Source: Amoebophrya sp. A120 (Eukaryota > Sar > Dinophyceae > Syndiniales > Amoebophryaceae). From it: a DNA stretch of 64,000 nucleotides. Shown here one piece after another: positions 46,201-58,200 of this stretch. Within the stretch, counting starts at the first letter, position 1. Each line of letters starts with the position of its first letter. The notes under the pieces are model-generated. The model did not search any database. It saw only the letters and a program-made list of their open reading frames with translations, and was not told the origin of the DNA. The position numbers and the translations under genes are program-made. The stretch spans positions 14,443,379 to 14,507,378 of the forward strand of contig CAJINV010000001.1 in the NCBI GenBank assembly GCA_905178155.1. Direction: 5' to 3'.

Positions 46201-49200
46201 GGTACCCCAATCCGGCACGGTGCATCTGTTTTCGCGCCGCCGCCGGTTGCACTCGGTACGGGTTGCAGGCCATCGCGAGCAGCAGGCGAAAAGGGTACGG
46301 TGTCCCGGTCAAGCCATGGGGGTCTTCAAACTCAACGCCTTCCAATTCGCTGCGGAGGTCACGGCCATGAAGACGCCCGTTCGTCATCAGTTCCTTTAGT
46401 CCCCAGACGACATCTCGGGAAGTATTGGCCTCGTCGAAGAACAGCAAAGTCTGGCGCACGCCTCTTCTCGCGTTGTCTCTTGCCAGTTGCAGTGCTTCCC
46501 GCACATAGCCGTTTAGCGCTGCACGATCGACACCCCCATGCACTTTCACAGTTCGCATCAATTTGAGTCCGTCCTCATTCCTTCTTTCCTGGCTTGATGG
46601 ATTCCAGCTGTTCAGCTGCTGCCTCACTTTTGCGTAGTACTCGAGCAGTGCGGTTTTCCCAATTCCGGTTTCGCCAGATATGAACACGGGTAGTCCAGCG
46701 GAAAAGCGCATGTGGATCGCAATGATTTTTTGGCAGACATCCCGCGACAAAACAAATGCAGGGTCGGGATCTTCGAGGTTTTTTGGAATTCCAGCGTTGT
46801 GCTCCCACAAAATCTTGCGTAGAAACCCTAACAGCTCGTCGTGCGACGCGTTTTCAATGTGATTCCCCAAGAAAGAACCGGGCGCCCCGGGTTCAATATT
46901 TGTCGGAAATAAGAAATTCAAACTCGCCCTGGGGTTCGGTTGTTCGGGTGGGGGCGCGAGCACTTGCAAACTGACAAGGCGCGCAACGGCATCTTCGACA
47001 TCAAGTTTTAGCCCCTGCTCTGTCTCGTTGAGGTGGCCCTCCATTTGTCCACCTTGTTCAGCTTGCCAGCGAAAAAGAAAATCCGTGACCTGTGCCACAT
47101 CGGTGCTGTAGTTATAGATTTCGAAAACACCAGCAATGTTAGGTATTAGCAGTGGGGCAGCCTTCTCACACCAGGTGCGTAAGCGTATACGCATCTGCGG
47201 GTCGGCATCCGCGGCTCCGCCCTCGCCCGCCGCGGCAACCGCATTTTGCAGGGCAATTGCAGCAGTAGCGTCTTGTTGCTGTTCATGATTCACTTCCCGC
47301 TGACCATTCAGTCCCATGTACTGTGCGTTAATCCAATTGAGCAGATCTAACCCTATGGCACCGTGCCCGTGCATCAGTTTCTCCTTTTCCCAGTGTGGTT
47401 CACCCGGGGCCGGTCTGCCGCGCACTGGAATAACAATCTGCTCCGATTGCGAAGATTCACCATCACGGATGACTTTGAAATGAAATCCGAAATGAATCAA
47501 CGACTGGTCCCGCGTAGGCAACAGGTACGGGTGTGCCCGCTCCTCCCACCCGCGGCGGCTGCGGCCAGCTGCGGGAAGGGCGCCTGCTGCTGCGCCGCCG
47601 CCCTCAAACTCTTCCACAATTACGCGACTAGGAGTGGCGAAGTCGATTGCGGCCAGTCGGGCCCTCTCCATCGTAAAGCGCTTGAAGCGATGCGCCTGCC
47701 GAATGTGTCCGCCTTCATTGCTTGGGTCCGTCCAGGAAATCATATACGGGTCCACCGCTTTTCGCAGATCCCTATCAAGTCGCGCGATGAGCTGCACGAA
47801 AGACACCAACACCATCCAGGACGGGTTGTCCTGCTCACTCAGGGCAATGATTCTCCGAAGCGCGTCTACATCCCGCAAGTGTAGGTCATTCCCCGCGATA
47901 CCGATAGCATCACGTCGTCCCTTTCGCGGTTTCCACCAATCCGGAAGTTTCGTCGCGGACTTGTCATACCAAAATTCTTTGAACGCCTCCTCTCCAGGAT
48001 CTTCATTGTTCCTGCCACGGTCGGGGAGACGCGCCGCAAACCAGGCCGCTTGGCGCCAAACCTTGTTTGTGTCTGCCTGCCGGTCTTGTGCGGTTTGATT
48101 CTCATCGGGATCAGGGGGCGTTTCGCCGCGGATGGCTGCCAGCTGTATGTCCAGCATCATGATCATCTTGACATCGGTATTAGACTTCTTCATGGCCTCG
48201 AAATTTTCCACCACAGCCCACGGCGATGGCACATCAAAAACGTGAAGGTGTCTCGCGAACGACAAGCGGTTGTGCATCACCCAACGATTGCTGGACTCGA
48301 CGTAGAGCCGATCTCTGTCACCGAAACGCCAGACACGGTCGCGAGCATCGGTCCAACGACGCAGAACTACGAGCTTGAAAAGCAGCTCATTGAGAAGCGT
48401 GTGCGAGAAGGGAATGCCCGCGCCAATATCCAAATGCAAGGACACGTAGAAGTTTTGATTTTCCAGTTCCGGGCGTGGTTCGTTTCGTCCCACCTTCTTC
48501 TTGTCGGCTTTGCCGCTGCCCCCCGCAAGAACTACATGATCTGCGATTTCGTCCAGAACGCGGGCGCAGAGACTGTCTTCCGTAGGGGGAGAGTAGATTG
48601 GGATGTTGATTCGCAGCTGTTTCGCATGCACCCGGTCCTTGTCTTCGCGCTGGAGCATTGCGACCATCCACGATTTGCCACCTCCGGGCTCCTCGCTAAA
48701 CACAGCTCGAGCGGCCTGGTCCCCCTCTTGTCGCGCGGGCTCGAAAACTTGCCGATCGAGGTAGAGGGGGTGGTCGCGCGTGGCGTCGTCCGGAAGCAAA
48801 TCGGCCGCATTCTCGACGATGCGATCCTCAAAGTGTGCCAGGAGGTTGCTTGTTTTTCGTCCATTGGGATGCGAGTGGATTACAAGAAGCGTTTCGGAAA
48901 AGTTGCTCTCGCTTGCTCGATGTAGTTCTGTGGCATGATCGGAGGTCGCTGCAAGAACATGACTAGTTTTAGCGTCTGCATTCGCCTCCATAGCTTCATC
49001 GTCAACACCCGCAGTAAACGTTTCCTCGATGTGCTGTTCCATGCGACCTTCGCTGCTCGTCGTGCTCGTGCCGGCTTTGAGGTAGAGCACATGGCGCAAG
49101 TTCAAATACAGTTTCGTTGTGGCAACGGCGACTTCGTAAGACAGGCGCTCAACATTCAGCAAAAAGAACAGCGCGGTTCGATCGTGCTTGTTCTTTGAGT

Positions 49201-52200
49201 GCGCAGCAGCTGCGGACGTCATGAAGACCCTGCGCAGAAAAAGCTCCAGCTCCGCAGCCGTCGTGCTTGGCGAGCAGAAGAACACGTTGGCGGATCCCAA
49301 CTGCTGGAGACGAGCCTGTCGTGCGAGAGAAGTGACGAACTCGAGCGGTTCGGCGGCGAGTATGACCCTCGCCCAGAACCGGTGCGCTCTAGTACGGTGG
49401 TCCTGGCTCAGGCCGCTGCCCACACTGTCTGAATTCGAGTTCGACTCGCCAGCATCCGCACGCATGAGCAGGGCGGCGGCGTCAAATTCCTCTACATCAC
49501 GAACTTCGTCGAACTCATACCCATCTGGAAGGGGAAGGAGATCTGATCCCCCAGCAGGGGCAGCTCCATCGGCGCGGTCTACATCCAAATGATTCAACAA
49601 AGCACGCAGAACAGCCGGAAGCTTTTGGACGGACAGGCCCCCACTTTCCACGTCAATGCTATTTTTGGATCCGTCAAAGTCAACGAGCCGAGTGTGTACA
49701 GCACGCGGTGCGGCGTCAGACTGCGTGCCGATGCGCTGATCCCGGTGTTCGTCAGCATGAGGGCGGCTGGAGTTCCGACTTGTTGCCGACGGCGGCGCTG
49801 CAGATGTCGTGATAGATAACTTTTTCTCCTCGGTCCAACGGCGCAATATTCCTTTTGCGAGGGACCCGAACACCTCCTCCACGTGTTCCGTCGTGTACGG
49901 TGCCTCACCGTTGTCAAACGAGACAGTGGTGGACCCATCGGAACATTGCTGTGCTGAGCCCGTGACCGCATCACGAACAGCTGCTCCAGGTGTTGAGTAG
50001 AGAGGTGCATGATCTAGATCTACTTCGGCATCCGCCATGTGAACGTCGCCACCGTGCTCGTCCTGCTCCTGACCAGCAACCATAATATCGTGCTGAAAGT
50101 CCTCCTCTTCTTCATCCTCGGCAGAATCATCCTCGTGAAGATCTGCTACTTATGAAATGCAAAAGCATCGCACTTCTAGTAGAAATCGCATTTACAAACT
50201 GGCTCGGAAATTGGAAATGCGGAGATCTGCCTTGATTGCCAGATCTGTACTGTATGGCCACGATTACTACGAGTGCGATAGTACTTTTGCAGTGCATATT
50301 ATTCTTGCTCCTCGTCGTGCGGAACGACAGGAGCCGAAGTCTTGGGTCTGCAGGGAGTATTCCGGTGCGTTTATCAGGTCAAGAACGGTTTCTTGGTCGT
50401 GCCGGAAGGATTCGAACTGCGCAGCACTAACATCCGCAGCGAGCGGGTGCACGTTGCCTCTTCTGTCCAGAAAACGGCTAAGAGCGTCCTCCTCACTCTC
50501 GAGCAGCCAGGCCACACGACGCCGCATGAGCGGATTTGCCCGCATGGCCGGAATCAGTCGAGCCAGATCGAGTAGCTGCAGGGTCGTAAACCGGCTGAGT
50601 ACTTCCGGAAATTCCCGGCGCGCTGTCTTGAACTCGCTTTCCCACACTTGCTCCACCTGGTTTCGTATCCAAGAAAAAAACTGTGCTAGTGTAAGTCTTT
50701 TGGGAAAACTGCATCACAAGTTTGTCTGCCATGACAGGAAAAGCTTGTTATGCGCAGATAGGAAGGAAAACACCTAGGAAGGGAGCCGATCAGGCATGTT
50801 GAGAATGACAAATGTAACTGTTTTGCATTTTCTGCATCACAGATTTACACTTACACAGTTTTTTTTTTGCATATTTCGCAGCCCGCGTTTAATGGTCCGC
50901 AGAAGCGGCAGCAGCGTCTCGTGAGATCTGGCACTGAAAAAGATGCTAGAGCGGGTATCCAAGGGTTCGTCTGGGAGAGCACCTCCCTCATGTTCAGCCT
51001 GTTGGAGCCGCGCCCGCGCATCCTCCATATCTTTGTAAGTCTGTAGACTAAATTCATCCTGAGCTGCAGGCGGGTCGTGGTTCCCGACTTCCAGCTGCCG
51101 AAAGTGCAGCTGGACTTTGTACGACCTCCAGTGCCCCCCGCTGTTGTTCCTCGCAGCCTCTCCGCGTGCAGCACCTCCCGCATGAATTGCGTTCTTGCCC
51201 GCACTGCGAACGCCAGACTTCTCTCTGGGGCCAGGCGGAGATGGGTCTGGTCCTACCTCAACTACTACGTCGTAAAACAGAGGGATTTGAAAGTCGTTCC
51301 GCAGCCGCCGCAGCTGTTCCCCCAGCGCGCGCAGCTCCTCAAACATGGTATTGAAGGCACGCAGCTGGCTCTGCTTGTCATTCGTGCTTGCGACAAACTG
51401 CACCTTTTCCCACAAGCTGCGCAACTCGGCAGGCGAAAACCTCTTTGCCGGTTGGGCAGGCCTATTTTCCGCCCCCTTCGAAGTTCCTGCTTTTCCGCTT
51501 GTTGCTCCTTTCACGGTGGTTGGACCGTCCCCGTCTTCCGCTGCTTGAAGACGCGGGAGAAAAGCCGATGGAAGGTAACATGCGTCCTCATCACTTTTAT
51601 TCTCCAAGTTGTCTGCGTGCAGCATTTTCGTAGTGGGCAAGACCGAAGACGGTGCGCTGCTGGACGCCGACGCGTTCGCTAGAGCTGATGAAGACCTCGC
51701 TTGTAGCGATGCAGCAGCCCCCGCCGGTCCGTTCTTCTGCACCGTGGGCCGCGGCGCACAGGTAAGCGTAAACACACCATGCGAGAGGAGACTTACAACC
51801 ATGTCCGAGGTTTTGACCTCTGAGGTGGTCGTCTTGTTATCAACCAAATTACGGAACCACACCTCGTTTTGCAAGCCCTCCTCGATCTTTTGCACCAGGC
51901 GTACGTCCTTTGATTCAAAAGGGAGCTCGTTAAACAGCTGCGCGACGAAAACCGGCTTACGTTTGTTCTCACGCAGAAAATTGACCAGTGGCGTTAACTC
52001 CACGAAAAGCGTTTTGAAGGTGTCGATTTTTTGCACGGCAAAGGAGCTCTCCTCGCCTTCCAGCGCCACCTCGACCATTTTCTGAACTTCGCTTTCGCTG
52101 AGTTTTTCGTTCGCATCTTTCAGTAACCACTCAATCAACCCGGAGCTGCTGATCACCTTCTCGTAAACCTGCAGCAGCGACAGTGACGCTCGCACTCTTC

Positions 52201-55200
52201 GCAGCAATTTGGCCAGGAGTTCCCAGCAGGCGGGCTTGTTCCCGTCGTCACTGATTTCCGTCGCTACGCTTGCGCTTGGGCTTCCTGTGCCTGTGAAGAC
52301 TCTTCTCGTCCTCCTCATGATCTCCATATTCCTTTTGCTTTGCTCAAACAGGTCGTTGCTGGCTGGTCGGGTGTCGTCGTAGCCATACTCATCTTCTCTC
52401 GTCAGGTCGTCTGGAATGTCCATAGAGTCGCCGTTTCGCTCGACCAGAGAGTATGTCGTCCACGGGTAAACGAAACGGTAGTGGTCTGCGATAGTGAGGC
52501 GGCTCTCAAACGCCAGTAGTAAATTACTGTCTTCAACAAGCTCCCTGGGTTCTTCACCTGCTTCTTGGTCGACTTGCATAGCGTCTGCATCTCCACCTGT
52601 TTCTCCTGCGGGCGAGGATTCGGGAAGCTGGCCTGCCCGTGGACGAGCGACGAGTGGCAGACTGGGCTGAAGATCGCAGCCGGCCGCTTTTTTGATGCTT
52701 CCTTTAGTACGTGCAACAAAATTTTCAATTTGTGGCAGGAGCTTTTCGCGAGCCTCTTCCAGGTTTTGCTGCACCAGCGCAAGTTCATCGAGGAACTGCA
52801 CAAGCGGGGAATCCTGCAGCAAACTTTCCAATGCGGCGGTCGTAAGTGTCGACTCGGCGCGCTGCTCTTCTGCCATCCTTTGCCAGTCCAAAGCAGCCAC
52901 GCGACCAGTTGCATTGTTCAATTGCTGCTCTCCTGCTCTACTTCGGTCGAAATTTGCGTCTTTTGTCCTAAAGTAAACAAAGAGCGCTAAGTGCTTGCGG
53001 ACGAGTTTCCGGGTGCCTGCATCGGGTGCTGCACCACTGGTTGGCGTCGTGCTACCGGTCGAGCCAGAAGGTCCCTGAGAGGTGGCAAGTGCCGACGAGG
53101 CCAACAGATTGATGTGAGCGACCGGGAAAGATCCGTCCACCAGCCGGTGAAAGAAGTTCGCTATGATCTGCCGATCGCCACGGACGGCTTCCTCGAGCTC
53201 CTGCAACTTCTGGCCGTTCTTCACCAGGGCATAAAAGCTCGCTAGGGACTCCAACGCAATAGCGAGAACATCTTCCTCGAGCACGGGGTGCGCGATTTGG
53301 CTTCCTCGAAGAGCAGGAGAATTTTGCCCACCGAGACCCAGCTCGCGGATTTTTGCAGCAAGGGAGCGCCGCTCGAGAATGCTGTGCCGCAGCGGATTCC
53401 AGTGTGTTACAAAAGCCTGCTGCAATTCGCGGCGGCGTTCCGGTTCTATGTTGCCAGGCTCCGGGCGATCAATATCCAGGGCTTGCAAAACCGATACAAA
53501 TTTGATTTGCTCACTTTCTTCCGGGATTTCCGGAAATCCCAAAAGCTTGTCCCGCAAGCCGTTGGCTGCGGCCATGGCGCGGGCCTCTTCTAGGGCATTC
53601 CTTTTCTTGATGGCACTTCCTGCGTCCCGTCCATCAGCGCCTCCGTCGGGTCGTGTCCAATACGAAAAGTCTGGGGCGTACAAAGTGCCTCTGAGTAATT
53701 GATCCGCTGCGGCCGACCGCCTCTTCCACACATTGTTGGCGAAATTTTCCTCTTTACGACCTGCACAGACTCTCTTGATGGGGGCAAACGAAGGTCGCCC
53801 GACCTCCTCCCAATAGCTATTCACGGAAGCTACAAAGCCCAGCAGTACCTGCAGTTTGTGTTCAGGCGTCTCGAGCACGGGTGTGCGTTGTACGTCCAGC
53901 ACCTGCACCCAATCTTTCTCAACAGTCCGCTCCGGCAGGTCATGGGAAGACGGTCCAAAATTGTCGAGTTCCTCCGAAAAGACAGCGCTGCCCAAAAAGT
54001 CGCAAACCTTCTTGAGCTCAACCCCAGCCCAGTTTTGCCTGCGCTCTCGTGGTTTCATTAGTAGAGGCTGCACACCATTCGTCTCGTCGCGTTGTTCAGC
54101 ATCCGCTCCATCTCCATTCAACTCCCCCTGGCGGCCCTGGTCCGAAGCTAGAGTACCGGCCGATGTGGTGTAAAATTGCGAGAGGTACAGCAATCGGTGC
54201 TGTGCGGCGATGAAAGAGGCTGCAGCGGTTTGCTGCCCCGCAGCCGGAGGCACCCAAACACCGAGGAACCGGCCCAACAGGCGTTCCCATGCGGCGCGGA
54301 ACAGGATGGAGAATAAGCGGGCTTCCTCGTCAACAACCTCGTAACCGTACAGGGCCCCGGCCTCCGCCAGATAGGACATAGCGTCCTGCAGAAGGTTCTC
54401 CAAGTGCGAATAGGTCGTAGAGGCGCCATTGACGGAACTGCTTGTCCTTTCAGCTAAAACATTTTCCGCCGCCGGGGGAACAAGTGCGTCCTGAATCATG
54501 GCCACGGCGCAAGTAGTGCGGTCGCCGAGCAGCAGTTGCCCCGCGTACAGATCATGAAAGGCACCAGCAAGGAAGAACTCTAAAATGCTGTGACTCAGCC
54601 GGCTCTCAGCCAGTTCTTGGAACGGGTGACGTCGCCCCGCAGACAAGATCGGGCCCCTCTCAGCGCGGCGCCGGCGCAAAAGCTGTAACTTGCGGACGAC
54701 TCCGGCGAGTATGTCCTCAACAAAACGCTCGCGCTCCGGTCCCGCGCTCATCAATGCGAGCCGAGTCGTCAAGTGCTGCAAAAATACCGACATGGCGGCA
54801 GCGCTGCGCTGCACCGGAAACCTACGATCCGCTTCGGTCTCGACTTTCTCGTCTGTGTCCATGTGATCTTCTTCATCCGCGCCGCGGGGCACGGGCAACA
54901 GTTCGGCTAGCGTCTCTGAGTCAATGTACGTCACAAACAGGCCCAAGGCCCACGCGTTTGTCACAACCGGCCCCGGCTGCTCTTGTTCTTGAGGGTCCCA
55001 TCTATTTCCTTGGTGCCGTTGGGAAACCTGCTCGGACTGATCTTCCTGCAGCTCGCCACTTCCAGAGGACAGCTGCGCGATTTGCCTCTTTGCTTCCCGT
55101 AGCAAGAACTTGCGCGCGTTTTGGTGAGACTGGACACTTGCGTCTTTCGTGCGCAGTAAGCCACACACACTCTGATCAATCTTGCAGAGCAGGTCGAACT

Positions 55201-58200
55201 CATTGTGCTGGTCGGAGCGGAGATAGGGAACGGCCGGGTCGAGCAGGACGTTGCCCTGCCCACCTCCCCAGCCTGAAATGACCACCCCGGACCGGTTTCT
55301 CCAAAACATTCTACGGCTATCAGGTATTGGACCCATGATTCTTTCCATAACCCCCATGTCGCTCGAATCACCTTCAATTTCGACCGGACCGCGCTGCCCA
55401 GCATTGTAGAGCGTGTGGTGCCCTTTCTCTCCCGTACCTCGTTCGCTCCACAGGCGCTGGGTGCAGAACTGCACGAAGAGTTCATGATCATCATGCCCAA
55501 CGAGATTCAACACAGAAAAACCTGAGTCCGAGATCGAGCGCTCCAAGGCCGGCCCTAAATATCTGTTTGCAAGTTTCGTACGCTGAAAGTGTCCTCCCTC
55601 CTTAATCTGAAACAACACTTCGTTGTCCGGCTTTTGTCGATGAAGGCGGTCGTGATTTCCAAAGACTGGCTATGAAAAAGAAAAGCGTCGTCCCCTCGCC
55701 GACAGTACCTCTTACAACCGAAGCAAATAAGTACTAAACGCTTCGTCCCATGATGCGAAATTCACCCATCAGACATCACTTTACTACGTCGTGCTCGTGT
55801 TGCGATTGCATCAACGAGCAACTACACAAATTTGTGAGGCAGAAGATTCGCGTTGCAAATATCTAGGAGAACACGAATGGCGGGGCGTTTCATGCGAAAG
55901 CTGCTGCTAGGTACGCCCGAAAGACGTCACTGCAATGGCATCATAGTGCTGCCTTCCTTGCAAAACAAAATTTCCCCGTTGGAAATTTTGCAACAAGGAA
56001 GTCATGTCATCTCGTCTTATTTTTACTCTTCTGGACATGGTTCCTCGCTTTTCTGTTTGATACGCCCATCGAATCGGGCAGAAAAGTGGAGCCGAAGGAG
56101 TCGAACGGGTGCAGAAAAGTCTCCAATATCTGATAGAGCACAAGGGCCCGCAGGTATCCAAAGTTACTTCGCTGTCGCGCGTCGTTGTCCTCTTCGATTT
56201 TGTACCCGCGCGGGCGGGGCTTGCTGTCAATCGCAGCCCTGTCGAAATACATTTCGTGCCCCCCCGCCATATCAGTCGGAAACCGGAGGAGGCAATCCTC
56301 TTTGTCCACGAGGAGGTCGCGCAGCTGGACGGCAAATTTTCTGCCACTGTGATTCCAAATCATACTGACTGCTTTTGCCTCCGAATCCGTGTTATCATCC
56401 ACGTCCCCGAAACTATTTCTTGCGAACACGCACTCGTTACTTCGGTCTGCGACCAACGCATGCGCCGCACCGATGGTTGAAGACAGGTCTTCGTAGTACT
56501 GCTCCGATGGCGTTATGAGACCATGACGGCCATCGACGTCACGATTGCCCTCAGCAAGGGCAAGTGGTCCTGCAGCTGTGCCGCCAGTTCTTCGACTAAC
56601 TAGAGTATCGTGCACGGGCGGAACAAACAACTTCGCGAGACGCAGCTGCCAGCCTCCTTCTAGATCCGGCTGCATCAATCCTGCATCCACATAGGAGTCT
56701 TTACCCGCTGTTCCTGCCTTCAACTTCCCCCATGCATCGACTGTAAATGAGCGACGACCATGTAGCAAACGCTCATGGACACTCACCTGAAGTTGATTTA
56801 CAATGACAATGTTGAATGTACTAAAACTAATGAGGAACGTGAATGTATGTAAGTATGAAGATCAACAGGAGCCGCATTGATATGATCGTATAATAAACAG
56901 TTCCTAATTATGCTAATATAACTACCGGGTTCTGGCTCTTCAAATCGTCAGCGGGATCTACCAGCCATTCGTAAGTGTATGTAACGTCGGGCTGGAGACC
57001 GGATATAGGAACTCGCAGCAGGAGCGCAATATCCTTGACGCCGCTTCCGTCATCAAATCCGTTCGCGTTGCGGACCGCGACGTTGTGATAGTCTCGGAGC
57101 CTCAGTGTGTACGCCTGACACAAGTCGTCCGGCATTTCTGCGGAGCCCTGATCTGAGTTGCCAGCTCCAAGCACTCTTTGGACAGCACTTCGGCCGAGGT
57201 TCTTCAAGCCAGCGACCCACCCCTCATCCATTGGGGGCCGCGGGTGGTCTTTGACGCAAACGCGCAGACGCACGCGGCCAGGACTTGGCTTCCCGGCGGG
57301 GCCAACTTCATCCAGCTGGTGGCGCTGCGAACTTGCGAACCACCCGTCAAAACCCGCTCGATTGAGCGGCCAAACCGGATCGTACATAAGAATGCCAGTC
57401 AGGGTCACCGAGTGCCTTCCCGGCCGCCCGGCACCCCCGATGGTCAGCGGACCTTCGGTATCGGGCAGGGCGGTGCTCGCGGAGGACGCATGCCGTTCAG
57501 CATCACCTTCGCGTGGGAAACGCTGGTCGTCGGGTTGCGTTTGCTTCGTTAGCGAACCCTTTACTTTGTTTGTTTTGCCTGCCGCGTTGTCCGACGGCTT
57601 CATTTTGTTGCTGATCCCGGGTGCCGGCTGCTGGGGGAGAGGATTCTGGGACGAAGAGGATGCAGATTTGGAGTAGCCCGGAGGATGATGTCGTCCTGGC
57701 ATGTTCCCTGCCTTGTCTGCTGGTCGGGTACTACGGCTATGCGCAACTTGTGGGGGCTGCGTCTGCGCCGGCAAAGGCCCTTCTTTGACATTCTGGAACG
57801 TTGCCCCCGAACCCGAGCCTCGATCTTGCCCACTGGTAGACACAGCATCCCTGGTGTCGGCGGCGCCCCTCGCGGGCGGATCGAATTTCTGAGTGCTGTA
57901 ACGTGTTCTAGTTGGCTCTACCACAGGGACTGCTTCCCCAGCACTGAATGCTAATTCAGCAGGGTGGCTGCTCCCCAAATAATTGCCCGAAAAATCTTGC
58001 TTGCCGGAACCTGGGAGCCCCAGGGACTCGTTTCCCGGAATGGAAGTATAGAATTTCTTGTTTCCCGACCCCGAGAGTGAACTTGCAGAAGGTGGTGGAG
58101 GTGGAGGTACCGAGACCGGTACCCGTCCTGGAGGAAATCCTGCATTCGGAATGCCAGGCGGCACTGTACTACCCGACGCGAAAGGCGCGAACTTCATCGC

